This document shows, one piece after another, positions 8,001 to 17,539 of a DNA stretch of 64,000 bases (the stretch's first letter is position 1; every line of letters begins with the position of its first letter). A model generated the notes under the pieces. That model saw only the letters and a program-made list of their open reading frames with translations. It was not told where the DNA came from and made no database searches. A program made the translations under genes and the position numbers. The DNA is taken from the NCBI RefSeq assembly GCF_014212015.1, contig NZ_JACJVN010000019.1, forward strand, positions 88,338 to 152,337, given 5' to 3'. The stretch comes from Cohnella lubricantis (lineage in GTDB: Bacteria; Bacillota; Bacilli; Paenibacillales; Paenibacillaceae).

Positions 8001-9203
8001 TTACGATTCTCCTTCCGTATTAATATGCTCGGAGGCGCCGGTCAAGGCCGCCAGCACCGCGCCGCGTACGATAATGCCAAGCAGCTTGCCGCTCTCCTCT
8101 GTGACGGCGACCGGAATCGGCGTCTGGCCGACGAGCTCGAACAGATCCTTCAGCGACGCATCGGGCCGAACGGTCGGTACGTCGCGGATGGCGATATCGG
8201 CCAGCGAACGGCCGTCCTTGATTGCCGCAGATGCGTCCTCCGCCGTAATGACGCCGAGCAGCTTGCGCGATTTGTCCACTACATACAGGTTCGAGACGCC
8301 GCTGGCGCGCATCAGCTCCAGCGCGACGCGAGGCCCGCGATCTGGCGAGATCGTCTCCGGCCGGCGCATGACGTGAGCGGCCGTCAGCACCTTGGACAGG
8401 TCGACGTCTTCGACGAACCGCTCGACGTAACGGTTGGCCGGGTTGATCAGAATCTCCTCCGGCGTGCCGATCTGCACGATGGAGCCGTCCTTGAGCAAGG
8501 CGATCTTGTCGCCGATGCGCAGCGCTTCGTCCAAGTCGTGCGTGATGAAGACGATGGTCTTCCGCATTTTCTGCTGCAGATCGAGCAGTTCGTCCTGCAT
8601 ATCCTTGCGGATGAGCGGATCGAGCGCGCTGAACGCTTCGTCCATGAGCAGAATATCCGGCTCGTTGGCGAGCGCTCTGGCGATGCCGACCCGCTGCTGC
8701 ATGCCGCCGCTAAGCTGATCGGGGTAGCTGTTCTCCCAGCCCTTGAGGCCGACGAGCTCCAGGCTTTCCAGCGCCTTCGCGCGCCGCTTCTCGCTGCCGA
8801 CGCCTTTGATTTGCAGGCCGAACTCGACATTCTCGACAATCGTCTTGTGGGGGAATAGGCCGAACTTCTGGAAGACCATCGCCATCTTGCTTCGCCGGAA
8901 ATCCCGCAGCTGCTGCGCATTCATTCGCGCGACGTCCTGTCCTCCGCACCAGATCTCGCCGCCCGTAGGCTCGATAAGCCGGTTCAGCAGCCGAATCAAG
9001 GTGGACTTGCCGCTGCCCGACAGTCCCATAATGACGAAGATCTCGCCTTCCTCGATCTCGAAGTCCACCCGGTTCACGCCAACCGTATTCTTCGTCTCTT
9101 CGAAAATTTGTTTCTTCGTCTGCCCCTTCCTGAGCAGATCCAAAGCCCGCTGAGGCTCCGCTCCGAATATCTTGGTCAATTCCTTCACGGCCAATATCGG
9201 CAT
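8001..9203 (-). CDS. opuAA: Glycine betaine/proline betaine ABC importer ATPase with CBS domains
   Basis: ATP-binding subunit of about 400 residues. Walker A is GLSGSGKST near residue 63, the signature LSGGMQQR is near 165, and Walker B LLMDEAFSALD is near 185. The C-terminal 120 residues form two CBS repeats, which in OpuA of Lactococcus sense ionic strength. I chose the ATG at 9203 because GGAGGG sits just upstream and the protein then begins like other OpuAA proteins. A GTG at 9284 is in frame but lacks such a site. It lies directly upstream of the fused permease/binding-protein gene. Confidence 0.9.
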   Translation of the reverse strand: MPILAVKELTKIFGAEPQRALDLLRKGQTKKQIFEETKNTVGVNRVDFEIEEGEIFVIMGLSGSGKSTLIRLLNRLIEPTGGEIWCGGQDVARMNAQQLRDFRRSKMAMVFQKFGLFPHKTIVENVEFGLQIKGVGSEKRRAKALESLELVGLKGWENSYPDQLSGGMQQRVGIARALANEPDILLMDEAFSALDPLIRKDMQDELLDLQQKMRKTIVFITHDLDEALRIGDKIALLKDGSIVQIGTPEEILINPANRYVERFVEDVDLSKVLTAAHVMRRPETISPDRGPRVALELMRASGVSNLYVVDKSRKLLGVITAEDASAAIKDGRSLADIAIRDVPTVRPDASLKDLFELVGQTPIPVAVTEESGKLLGIIVRGAVLAALTGASEHINTEGES

Positions 9204-9277
9204 GCCTAATCCCTCCGAAGCTGATTGCCATTCCCGTATAGAATGAGCCATCCGTGGATGAATCATCCGGTTAACGT

Positions 9278-9307
9278 TTGACACGCTTCTTCGCCGATCC
9301 TTATAAT
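9278..9307 (+). promoter_or_regulatory. SigA-type promoter of the sulfite-oxidase-like gene
   Basis: Consensus TTGACA (9278-9283) and TATAAT (9302-9307) with an 18-nt spacer. It lies 65 nt before the gene at 9372, in the divergent spacer with opuAA. Confidence 0.8.
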
Positions 9308-9371
9308 TCTGGAGTATGGTTAAAGTTACCGCGAACGTTCAGGGACATCTAAGGAAGGGATTGTTGCCAAC

Positions 9372-10037
9372 ATGCTCAGCAAAGCGGAACGCATCAAACG
9401 GTCGAAAGCGCCGGCATCCTCGGGGGAGTGGGGCGACCGGCTGCCGCCGGGCCAGACGCTGACCGAGAAGTTCCCGATCCTGCACGAAGGGGATATTCCC
9501 CGGTACGACATGGACGCCTGGGACTTCCGCGTGTTCGGCGAGGTCGAGGAGGCGCGAACGTTCAGCTACAACGACCTTCTGGCGCTGCCGCGCACGCGGG
9601 TGGAGACCGACATTCACTGCGTCACACGCTGGTCCAAGTTCGACACCGTCTGGGAAGGCGTTCGCTTCACGGAGCTGCTCAAGCTGCTGAAGGTGAAGCC
9701 GGAGGCGAAGTACGTCATGGTGCACGCCGATCCGGACTACGATACGAACGTGCCGCTAGAGGATTTGATGGGGGACGATGTACTGCTGGCTTTCCGGTAT
9801 AACGATGAACCGCTATCGGACAAGCACGGAGGCCCGCTCCGTCTGCTCGTGCCGCATCTGTACTTCTGGAAGAGCGCCAAGTGGATTCGCGGCTTCGAGT
9901 TCATGAAGGAGGACCGGCAGGGCTATTGGGAGGTTCGGGGCTTCCATAGCTACGGCGATCCGTTCACGGAGCAGCGCTTCTCGGAAGACGATATGTACAT
10001 GCCGGAGGACGAATGGCATCACAAGGACTATGATTAA
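9372..10037 (+). CDS. Sulfite-oxidase-like molybdopterin oxidoreductase
   Basis: Protein of 221 residues of the sulfite oxidase/MsrP/YuiH fold (oxidoreductase molybdopterin-binding domain). The conserved molybdenum-ligand cysteine is in DIHCVTRWSK near residue 82, and the late pocket motifs HGGPLRLLVPHLYFWKSAKW and WEVRGFHSYGDP are present. There is no signal peptide or Tat motif, unlike MsrP, so it is probably cytosolic with an unknown substrate. The gene has its own promoter. The next gene starts 31 nt after its stop and may be co-transcribed. Confidence 0.85.
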   Translation: MLSKAERIKRSKAPASSGEWGDRLPPGQTLTEKFPILHEGDIPRYDMDAWDFRVFGEVEEARTFSYNDLLALPRTRVETDIHCVTRWSKFDTVWEGVRFTELLKLLKVKPEAKYVMVHADPDYDTNVPLEDLMGDDVLLAFRYNDEPLSDKHGGPLRLLVPHLYFWKSAKWIRGFEFMKEDRQGYWEVRGFHSYGDPFTEQRFSEDDMYMPEDEWHHKDYD

Positions 10038-10068
10038 TATCCGGGTAAAAAAGGTGAGGTGATCCCGC

Positions 10069-11145
10069 ATGAACGTACCGCTTAATCCGCAATTGAATCG
10101 CGAATACATGCTCGCGATGCTGGACAAGCTGCTGAACACGCCGAGCCCAAGCGGCTTCTGCATGAGGATCATGGCGCTTGTCCGCGAGGAAGCCGGCAAG
10201 CTCGGCTTCGAGGTGGAGATGACGCCGAAGGGCAACGGCATCATCACCATTCCCGCCCCCGCGCCCGGCAATGGAGCTGCCGGCGGTACGCTGGGCTTGT
10301 CGGCCCACGTCGATACGCTGGGCGCCATGGTTCGGGCCGTCAAGCCAAGCGGCATGATTCGCTTCACCCCGATCGGCGGCTACGCGATGCAGACGGTGGA
10401 GGGCGAATATTGCCTCATCCACACGCGCGACGGCCGCGCTTACGAAGGCACCGTGCTGTCCACGAAGCCATCGGTGCATGTGCATTCGGACGCGCGGGAT
10501 TGGAAGCGCGACGAGGAGAACATGGAGATCCGCATCGACGAGGCGGTATCCAGCAAGGAAGACACGCTGAAGCTCGGCATTCAGGTCGGCGACATCATCT
10601 CCTGGGACCCGCGCGCGCGGATGCTGCCGAACGGGTGGATCAAGTCCCGCCACTTGGACGACAAGGCGAGCGTGGCCGCGCTGTTCGGCATCCTCGAATG
10701 GCTCAAGCGCACGGGCACGCGCCCGCCGCGGCCGGTGAAGCTGGTGCTGTCCACGTACGAGGAGGTCGGGCACGGCGCCTCCCACATCCCGGAGGATATT
10801 ACCGAGATGATCGCCGTCGACATGGGCGCGCTTGGCGACGACCTGTCCGCGACCGAGCGCGACGTGTCGATCTGCGCGAAGGATTCGTCCGGGCCGTACG
10901 ATTACGGCATGACGTCCCGCTTGATCGAGCTGGCCAAGCGGGAAGGCGTGCCGCATGCGGTAGATATCTACCCGCATTACGGCTCCGACGCTTCCGCCGC
11001 GCTTCGAGGCGGAAGCAACATCCGCGCCGCGCTCATCGGGCCGGGCGTGCATGCCTCGCACGGCATGGAGCGTACGCACGCGGACGCTATCGCCGGGACG
11101 GCGGCGCTACTGCTGGCGTATATGCTGGAGCCGGCGGAAGGCTGA
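10069..11145 (+). CDS. M42-family aminopeptidase (FrvX/YsdC-like)
   Basis: Dinuclear-metal aminopeptidase of 358 residues, the family's usual length. Metal and catalytic motifs are visible: HVDTLG near residue 83, HLDDKAS near 196, YEEVGHG near 229 (catalytic Glu pair), VDMGA near 250, and a late GVHASHGMERTH near 325. M42 enzymes form dodecameric shells that trim peptides in the cytosol. GGTGAGGTG precedes the ATG. A strong terminator follows at 11187. Confidence 0.87.
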   Translation: MNVPLNPQLNREYMLAMLDKLLNTPSPSGFCMRIMALVREEAGKLGFEVEMTPKGNGIITIPAPAPGNGAAGGTLGLSAHVDTLGAMVRAVKPSGMIRFTPIGGYAMQTVEGEYCLIHTRDGRAYEGTVLSTKPSVHVHSDARDWKRDEENMEIRIDEAVSSKEDTLKLGIQVGDIISWDPRARMLPNGWIKSRHLDDKASVAALFGILEWLKRTGTRPPRPVKLVLSTYEEVGHGASHIPEDITEMIAVDMGALGDDLSATERDVSICAKDSSGPYDYGMTSRLIELAKREGVPHAVDIYPHYGSDASAALRGGSNIRAALIGPGVHASHGMERTHADAIAGTAALLLAYMLEPAEG

Positions 11146-11186
11146 TCGGCGGCGCTTGTGCGCCGGACCAGAAATTGGAAGTTGGA

Positions 11187-11213
11187 GACCGCGAAATTTC
11201 GCGGTCTTTTTTT
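11187..11213 (+). terminator. Intrinsic terminator after the M42 peptidase
   Basis: GACCGCGAAATTTCGCGGTC is a fully self-complementary 20-mer at 11187-11206, followed by a run of eight T. Confidence 0.9.
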
Positions 11214-11643
11214 GTTTTTCGAGCCTTTTCACCTGATATTACTTGAACTAATTTAGCCTGACTATCGTCTATTTAACAACTAAGCAAACGGGCGGTAAGC
11301 ACTAGATAAGCCGCTCCGAATGAAGGAGGGATGCACACGCCGATTGCGCTTTAAGCTTGACAGCGGAAGTTATACCAAGCATGAGTCATGGGTTCGTCTG
11401 ACGAACGGCAGCAAGAGTAGTTATGCTGAATCGAACGTTGGATCGCACCGAAGATTGGCAGCAGGACAAGACAGAACGGCATAAAGATTTAACAAGTACC
11501 GATTCATCTAGATTAACCTCGAATGCAAACCTCGAACTCGGAAGTTATATGGCCTTATCAGCCCATCGGCGATTTATCATGCTTGATTGACTAGGGACCA
11601 CGCTCCGAACCAGAAATACGGCAAGTAGAAGGAGTCCGCTGGC
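11214..11643. other. 430-nt gene-free region upstream of the acyltransferase
   Basis: No convincing gene, terminator or well-spaced promoter is visible. A seven-codon frame with a good GGAGGG site opens near 11331. The rest has short frames without recognisable protein features. It ends with AAGGAG about 11 nt before the acyltransferase ATG. A long untranslated leader or a decayed gene are both possible. Confidence 0.3.
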
Positions 11644-13701
11644 ATGCGTAAACAAGTGAATAGCAAGTCGCGTTATATGCCCGGCCTTGACGGCCTTAGG
11701 GCGATCTCGGTATTGGCGGTTATCGCCTACCACTTGAATTTGAATTGGGCTCCCGGAGGTTATCTGGGCGTCGGCGTCTTCTTTGTGTTATCCGGTTATT
11801 TGATTACAGACCAATTGGTCGCCAGATGGCAGCGCGATCGCAGCTTGGCGCTCGGAAGCTTCTGGCTGCGCAGAGCCCGCCGTCTGCTCCCCGCCATGCT
11901 GCTCATGACTGCGGTCGTGTGCGCGTACTTGGGGATTACCGATCCGCAACGGCTCGGAACGCTAGGCGGCGACGTGTTGTCTGCGGTCACGTATGTCAAC
12001 AACTGGTGGCTGATTTTTCATAAGGTATCTTACTTTGAGAGCTTCGGACCTCCTTCCCCATTCGGCCATTATTGGTCGCTAGCGGTGGAGGAGCAATTCT
12101 ATCTGGTCTGGCCGCTGCTGCTGGCGATCGGCTTGCGATTCATACCGCAGCGCGGCAAGCTCGCGGCCATCATCCTCGCGCTGGCGGCGGCTTCCGCTGC
12201 GGCGATGGCGCTGATGTACACGCCCGGCAGCGATCCGAGCCGCGTCTATTATGGCAGCGACACTCGCGTGTTCGGGCTATTGATTGGCGCGGTGTTGGCC
12301 GTCATCTGGCCAAGCGGCAAGCTGACGGAGGCGAAGGCGGGAGCGGGTTCCCGCGTTGCTCTTAACGTATTCGGGTTGGCTTCGCTCGCGGCCTTGCTCT
12401 ATATGATGTGGCGAATGCAGGAATACGACATCTTCGTCTACCGCGGCGGCCTGGTGCTGCTCTCAGTCGCATCGGCAGTGCTAGTCGCCACGCTGGCTCA
12501 TCCGGCGAGCGGGATTGCCCGCCTCCTGTCGGTGAAGCCGCTGCGCTGGCTTGGCGTTCGCTCCTACGGCATCTATCTGTGGCATTATCCTGTTATCGCG
12601 CTGACGACGCCAGTCATCAGTACGGATGGCCCGAGTGTGACGCGAATCGCGCTGCAGGCGGCTGCCAGTATCATATTGGCAGCGCTGTCTTGGAAGTTCG
12701 TGGAGGAACCGATTCTTCGCGGCACTTGGAGGAAGGCGGTACAGGCAGGTTCGTTGTCGCGACTGTCGCACCGCATGTCCCGCGGCGCCCGCAAGCATGC
12801 GGCTGCGATCGCGGCTGCGGGCTTGACGGTTGTGCTCTGCGTATCGTGTATAGGCACGGGATCGGTAGGCGGCGAGCGGAGCGCGGCCGCTTCCGATACA
12901 GGCGAGCTGGTTGTCCCTGCGAGCGCAGCTGGCGGAGTCCCTTCCAACGAGGGGATATCGAATGCGCTAGGCGGCGGAGCGTCGAGCGGGGCGGCATCGA
13001 GCGGAGCGGCTTCCAATGCAATAGGCAGCGGCGCATCCGATAAAGGCGCTCCGAGACACGCCGGCAGCGGCTCGACGAATCCGGCAAGTGGCGATCATGC
13101 AGGGAAGCAAACGGACAGTGACCATGCCCCGATACCAGCAGACGATAAGGGCGCTTCGAGCGCGGGGAGCTCGACCCCGGCCGGGGATGAAGCAGCCTCG
13201 GACGAAGCAGCGCCGAAGTCCGGCGAAGGCATTACGATCATCGGCGACTCCGTCATTCTTGGCGTGAAGTCGACCTTGGAGGAGCAGCGCCCGGGCATTG
13301 TCGTAGACGGCAAGATCGGCCGGCAGCTCACACAGGCTTTCGACACGATTGATTCGTATGAGAAGGCTGGAGCTCTGGGTGACATCGTTATTCTGGAGCT
13401 CGGGACGAACGGCACGTTCACCGCCAAGAAGCTGTCGCAGCTGCTAGATGCGATCGGCGACCAGCGGCACATTCTGCTCATTAACACGAGAGTGCCCCGG
13501 AAGTGGCAGGACGAAGTCAACAAGATGCTCTCCAACGCGGCAGAAGCCCGGGACAACGTCGCCTTGGTCGACTGGTACGCTGCCAGCAAAGGCAAGGACG
13601 GCTATTTCGCCAAAGACGGCGTTCACCTGAACAGCGAAGGAGCCGCGTCTTACGCGGAGATGCTGACGTCTGCCGTTGATAAACTTAAGCTGGAAGCGTA
13701 A
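11644..13701 (+). CDS. OatA-like membrane acyltransferase with SGNH domain
   Basis: Residues 1-370 are an acyltransferase-3 domain with about ten membrane segments and the family motif GLRAISVLAVIAYH, whose His is catalytic. After a last helix near 385-405 comes a low-complexity Gly/Ala/Ser linker (about 415-525). The C-terminal SGNH hydrolase-like domain has GDSVILG (Ser block) and DGVHLN (Asp-x-x-His block). This is the layout of OatA and YrhL, which O-acetylate peptidoglycan or other wall polymers outside the membrane. The exact acceptor cannot be told. The linker is unusually long and skewed. Confidence 0.88.
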   Translation: MRKQVNSKSRYMPGLDGLRAISVLAVIAYHLNLNWAPGGYLGVGVFFVLSGYLITDQLVARWQRDRSLALGSFWLRRARRLLPAMLLMTAVVCAYLGITDPQRLGTLGGDVLSAVTYVNNWWLIFHKVSYFESFGPPSPFGHYWSLAVEEQFYLVWPLLLAIGLRFIPQRGKLAAIILALAAASAAAMALMYTPGSDPSRVYYGSDTRVFGLLIGAVLAVIWPSGKLTEAKAGAGSRVALNVFGLASLAALLYMMWRMQEYDIFVYRGGLVLLSVASAVLVATLAHPASGIARLLSVKPLRWLGVRSYGIYLWHYPVIALTTPVISTDGPSVTRIALQAAASIILAALSWKFVEEPILRGTWRKAVQAGSLSRLSHRMSRGARKHAAAIAAAGLTVVLCVSCIGTGSVGGERSAAASDTGELVVPASAAGGVPSNEGISNALGGGASSGAASSGAASNAIGSGASDKGAPRHAGSGSTNPASGDHAGKQTDSDHAPIPADDKGASSAGSSTPAGDEAASDEAAPKSGEGITIIGDSVILGVKSTLEEQRPGIVVDGKIGRQLTQAFDTIDSYEKAGALGDIVILELGTNGTFTAKKLSQLLDAIGDQRHILLINTRVPRKWQDEVNKMLSNAAEARDNVALVDWYAASKGKDGYFAKDGVHLNSEGAASYAEMLTSAVDKLKLEA

Positions 13702-13940
13702 AGCGGAACGGCTTGAACCGGATTGCTTTATCGGACTAAAGCGCCCGGCGGGGGTATATCTATTCAGGCACCTATGAGGCTTATCCCCACAACTCAGGCA
13801 GAGCTCCACGTCGCCCGATCTACCTGTACTGACGCAAGGGGATAAGCCTAACAGCCTGAGCGGAGGGGATAGTGGCATATCCGTGTGACAAAGGGATGTG
13901 TCGGACGAATCGTTCCGGTACGGTTTGACAACGAGCACAC

Positions 13941-13977
13941 AACGAACCCCCAAGGGAGAGTCCCTTGGGGGTTCGTT
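13941..13977. terminator. Perfect 17-bp inverted repeat between convergent genes
   Basis: Positions 13941-13957 and 13961-13977 are exactly complementary with a 3-nt loop. It lies between the ends of the acyltransferase and the LLM oxidoreductase and probably ends transcription from both sides, although neither flank has a long T run. Confidence 0.65.
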
Positions 13978-13998
13978 GTTCCAACGCGTCGCCGGCGG

Positions 13999-14997
13999 TT
14001 ACATGCCGAACGCTTCGGCTAGCAGCCGATATGACTTCAGGCGGGCTTCGAAGTCGTGCGTCAGCGTGACGACCATGAACTCGTCGATGCCGAATTGGTC
14101 CTGCATGTTCAGCAGCCGCGCGCGCACTTGGGCAGGCGTCCCGATGATCCGGCGCTGGCGCACAGCGCGGATGCGTTCGCGGTCATAGTCCGTATACGGA
14201 TAACTCTCCGCCGTCTCAACGGAAGGGAACCAGTCGAGCATCCGCCCTTGCTCGAGCGAGAGGAAGAACAGATCGGTGCTCGTCGCAAGCCGCGAAGCTT
14301 CTTCCTCCGTGTCGGCGCAGATGACCATGACGGCGGCCAAGGCGCGGGGCTCCGGGTGGCGCTCGGACGGCTTGAAGTTCTCCTTGTAGTAATGAACGGC
14401 GTCTTCGCTTCCCGGAACGCCGAAGAACTGCGCGTAAGCATAGTTGGCGCCTTTGCGCGCGGCGATCTGAGCGGTGCCGAGGCTTGAGCCGAGCAGCCAC
14501 ACTTCGGGAGCGGTCGGAATGAGCGGCGACGCCTGCAATCCGGCAAAACGATGCCCGGCCGGCAGCTTGTCGTACAAGTACGCGTTCAGATCGTCGACTT
14601 GCTCGGGGTAACGGTCGATGTCGACGAATTTGCCTTCCTGCAGCGCGCGGGTGGACAGCGGCATGCCGCCCGGCGCGCGGCCGAGGCCGAGGTCGATCCG
14701 GCCAGGGTGCAGCGCCTCCAGCAGCTTGAAGTTCTCGGCTACCTTGTATGCGCTGTAATGGGGCAGCATAATGCCGCCGGAGCCGACGCGGATTCGCGAC
14801 GTCGCTGCGGCGAGATGGGCGATCAGCACCTCAGGACTCGAATGGGCCAGCGCGCGCGATGCATGGTGCTCGGACACCCAATAGCGGTGGTAGCCTAGCT
14901 CGTCTGCGAGCTGAGCGAGCCGTGTCGTCTCGGCCAGCGTCTGGGAAGCCGTACGTCCTTCGCAAATTTGCGATTGATCGAGGACGCTTAATATCAT
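13999..14997 (-). CDS. LLM-class flavin-dependent oxidoreductase (YvbT/MsnO8-like)
   Basis: Luciferase-like monooxygenase fold of about 332 residues. Typical segments are LAQLADELGYHRYWVSEHH near residue 30, SGGIMLPHYSAYKVAENF near 80, and DLGLGRAPGG near 107. Members use reduced flavin to oxidise small organic or sulfur compounds, and the substrate is unknown. GAGGTG lies 6 nt before the ATG at 14997, so I prefer that to the GTG at 15006. It stands alone on the minus strand. Confidence 0.85.
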   Translation of the reverse strand: MILSVLDQSQICEGRTASQTLAETTRLAQLADELGYHRYWVSEHHASRALAHSSPEVLIAHLAAATSRIRVGSGGIMLPHYSAYKVAENFKLLEALHPGRIDLGLGRAPGGMPLSTRALQEGKFVDIDRYPEQVDDLNAYLYDKLPAGHRFAGLQASPLIPTAPEVWLLGSSLGTAQIAARKGANYAYAQFFGVPGSEDAVHYYKENFKPSERHPEPRALAAVMVICADTEEEASRLATSTDLFFLSLEQGRMLDWFPSVETAESYPYTDYDRERIRAVRQRRIIGTPAQVRARLLNMQDQFGIDEFMVVTLTHDFEARLKSYRLLAEAFGM

Positions 14998-15179
14998 CGG
15001 ACACACCTCGTTTTGAAGACGGAGTTGGATGGAGCGGACCGTCCTATTTTGTGAGAACCATATGGTTATTTATCATAACGCTCGGCCTAACTGTAGTCAA
15101 TATTTGCACAGAATATGCCAGTCGGCTTGATTACGGAAATTTTTTGCTTATGATAGAGGTAGAGGAGGATGATTCGAAT

Positions 15180-15872
15180 ATGGAAATTACATATCACGGC
15201 CATTCAACGGTCCAGATTACGACAGGCGGGAAGTCTCTCATTATCGACCCGTTCCTAAGCTTCAACCCGCTCGCGAAGGCGAAGCCTGAGAGTATCAAGG
15301 TTGACGCGGTGCTGCTGACGCATGCGCACGACGATCATATTCTGGACGCCGGACCTATCTCGCAGGCCAATGGCGATGCGCCGATCGTATCGATCGTCGA
15401 ACTCGCGACGTGGCTGTCTTGGAAAGGCCTGAGTACGATCGGCATGAACATGGGGGGCACGGTGGATCTGGGCTTCGCTCAAGTGAAGATGATTCAAGCA
15501 TTCCACAGCTCGGGCATCGCGCTGCCGGACGAGAAGCGAATCGTGAACGCGGGCATGCCGGCCGGCTTCATCATTCGCGCGGAGGGCAAGACGATACTGC
15601 ATACGGGCGACACGGCGTTGTTCGGGGACATGAAGATGATCGGCGAGCGTGAGAAAATTGATCTGGCATTCATCCCGATCGGCGGACACTTCACCATGGA
15701 CCCGGAAGACGCGCTCCAAGCGGCGGAGTGGTTCAAGGCTCGGCAAGTCGTGCCGATCCACTACGACACGTTCCCGCCGATCAAGCAGGATGCCGGAGCC
15801 TTCGCCAGCCGTCTGGAAGAGAAGGGCATTCGCGGCCGTGTGCTCGCGCCGGGCGAGACGCTCACGCTGTAA
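15180..15872 (+). CDS. ytkL: UPF0173 metal-dependent hydrolase (YtkL)
   Basis: Metallo-beta-lactamase-fold protein of 230 residues, typical for UPF0173. The zinc motif THAHDDHIL is near residue 48, with later His and Asp ligands in HTGDTALFGD and PIHYDTFP. The ATG follows AGAGGAGG. An in-frame extension upstream has no ribosome binding site and no family similarity. The substrate is unknown. Confidence 0.88.
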   Translation: MEITYHGHSTVQITTGGKSLIIDPFLSFNPLAKAKPESIKVDAVLLTHAHDDHILDAGPISQANGDAPIVSIVELATWLSWKGLSTIGMNMGGTVDLGFAQVKMIQAFHSSGIALPDEKRIVNAGMPAGFIIRAEGKTILHTGDTALFGDMKMIGEREKIDLAFIPIGGHFTMDPEDALQAAEWFKARQVVPIHYDTFPPIKQDAGAFASRLEEKGIRGRVLAPGETLTL

Positions 15873-15975
15873 GGAGCGGGAGTGTTACTGAAGCTTGGCG
15901 ACGAATGCTGGAATTCTTTTTTTTAGCTTCAAACGGATGTTGTTGTAACTGAGGTTGATAGAAGGAGTCATCATC

Positions 15976-16257
15976 ATGGCGAAGAAGAGACCCGCGCAGC
16001 ATCAGCGCAGGCAGCCGGAGACGCGGCCGCAGTCGCAGGAAGCGTCCGGCGGGGCTACGCTGAAGGAACTGCTAAGCGCGGATGTGCTTGGCAAGCTGAA
16101 GGCGCAGGCCGAAGAGCTGAAGGCCGACGAAGCCCGACGCAAGGAGCAGAAGCGACAGGAAGAGGAAGAGGCGCGGAAGGCCGAGCAGAAGCGGCTGGAG
16201 AACAATTTTGAGTATTTGCTGAACAACAGCAGCATGGATTGGAAGAAGCATAAGTAA
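15976..16257 (+). CDS. yqkE: YqkE-like small charged protein (DUF3886)
   Basis: Protein of 93 residues, very rich in Lys, Glu and Arg, with a likely coiled coil at about 30-75 and the conserved C-terminal pattern NNFEYLLNNSSMDWKKHK. This matches the short YqkE proteins of bacilli, whose function is not known. AAGGAG lies 8 nt before the ATG. Confidence 0.8.
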   Translation: MAKKRPAQHQRRQPETRPQSQEASGGATLKELLSADVLGKLKAQAEELKADEARRKEQKRQEEEEARKAEQKRLENNFEYLLNNSSMDWKKHK

Positions 16258-16265
16258 ATATAACT

Positions 16266-16314
16266 GAAGGGGGCAGTCCCATCGGCCGTTTGGCCCGCCG
16301 GGAGCGCCCCCTTC
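16266..16314 (+). terminator. Possible terminator after yqkE
   Basis: GAAGGGGGC (16266-16274) can pair with GCCCCCTTC (16306-16314) across a 31-nt loop that itself has GC-rich complementarity. The T run is weak. Confidence 0.35.
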
Positions 16315-16467
16315 TTGCGATCGGAAGATGAGCGGCGGGAAATGAACAAGTAGCGGGATCTGCACTCCCCATGGACCTTTGTTGTCCTTCATCCTTCACT
16401 GATGATTTTGCAGCTGAGCTGAGGGGATAAGCCTGTAAAAGAGGCGGGAGAAGGGGGGCGGATCGGC

Positions 16468-17457
16468 ATGGAGGCGGCAGGAGGAGGGCAATCGGTGGAG
16501 AGACATCGTATCATCCTCGACCTGGAGGGCGGCATCGATGGCGCGATTGCGCTGATCTACGCCTTGCTCGCGCCTGATATAGCGCTGGAAGGCGTAACGT
16601 CGGTGCGCGGCGAGACGAGCGCGTTCATCGCGGCGGAGCAGGCGCTGCGCATTGCGCAGCTGTGCGCGCCCGGCAGCGGGCTGCGCGCGGCCGCCGGTGC
16701 GGATGCGCCTGCGCCGCGCCAAGGCCGTATTGGCCCGGCAGCCGCAGGGCACGGGCCGACGGGTTTAGGCGGCGTGCTGTTGCCGCCGGCCGAAGGGCAG
16801 CCGCTGCGAGAGACGGCTGCCGAGTTCGTCGCGCGCCTGGCGGGCGAGCGTCCGGGCGAGCTCGCATATGTGCTCGCCGGGCGCGCGACGAACTGGCCGC
16901 TCGCGCTGCGGCAGGACCCGGCGCTCGCCGGCAAGCTGCGCCGCGTCGTCCAGCTTGGCGGCGCCGTTCTCGTGTCGGGCGACGCGACGCCGGTCGCCGA
17001 AGCGAACTTCCGCGCCGACCCCGAGGCGGCGGATGCGCTGCTGCAGACCGCGCCCGACCTGACGGCGGTCGGGCTGGACGCCTCCGCGAAGCTTGCGATT
17101 GCGCCTTCGCGGCTAGGTCTGATCGAGCCGATCGTACCTCCGGCTCAGGCGCGTGCGCTCCGGCTGCTGCGCCGCCTGCTCGATTACCGCGTCCGCCATC
17201 CGCTGCGCGATGGCGATCCGATCGGTCTGGCGCCGCTGCCAGGCGTCGCGGCCCTGCTTGCGGCGACCCGGCCGGAGCTGTTCGCCTACCGCGTATGGCC
17301 CGCCCGGGTCGCCGCGGAAGGCGAGCTCACGGCCGGCATGGTGATCGCCGACCGCCGCCGCCGGCCGTCGCTTCCAGGGGGCCGGCCGGTTCGCTTCGCC
17401 GTTGACTTGGACACGGAAGCGGCGCTCCATGCTTTTCTGTCCGTCTGGGTTCGATAG
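16468..17457 (+). CDS. Nucleoside-hydrolase-like protein with degenerate metal site
   Basis: Protein of 329 residues with the inosine-uridine nucleoside hydrolase fold: an N-terminal Asp motif, TGLGGV near residue 95, LGGAVLVSGDATPVAEANF with DPEAA near 165-185, and a C-terminal APLPGVAALL segment. The calcium ligands are altered. The usual DxDxGxDD reads DLEGGIDG (third position Glu, last Gly), and the late HD pair of the APLHDPLAV-type motif reads PG. It may be inactive or bind ligands without hydrolysis. The gene is extremely GC-rich. A purine-rich GGGGGG site precedes the ATG. The gluconate regulator follows 164 nt later. Confidence 0.7.
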   Translation: MEAAGGGQSVERHRIILDLEGGIDGAIALIYALLAPDIALEGVTSVRGETSAFIAAEQALRIAQLCAPGSGLRAAAGADAPAPRQGRIGPAAAGHGPTGLGGVLLPPAEGQPLRETAAEFVARLAGERPGELAYVLAGRATNWPLALRQDPALAGKLRRVVQLGGAVLVSGDATPVAEANFRADPEAADALLQTAPDLTAVGLDASAKLAIAPSRLGLIEPIVPPAQARALRLLRRLLDYRVRHPLRDGDPIGLAPLPGVAALLAATRPELFAYRVWPARVAAEGELTAGMVIADRRRRPSLPGGRPVRFAVDLDTEAALHAFLSVWVR

Positions 17458-17539
17458 GGAACGCCGGAACCGCTTCCAACGCTGCTATTTTGGGGAAAAA
17501 TTGTTAGCGGAAAATCTAGGATCTGCACAAAATCACGTA

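Noticed and set aside
11331..11480. Possible small gene in the spacer before the acyltransferase
   Set aside because: A seven-codon frame with a good ribosome binding site and an adjacent open stretch are visible, but no protein features or promoter support a gene.
14859..15179. N-terminal extension of the UPF0173 hydrolase
   Set aside because: The extra 107 codons run antisense through the LLM gene and have no family similarity. AGAGGAGG marks the ATG at 15180.
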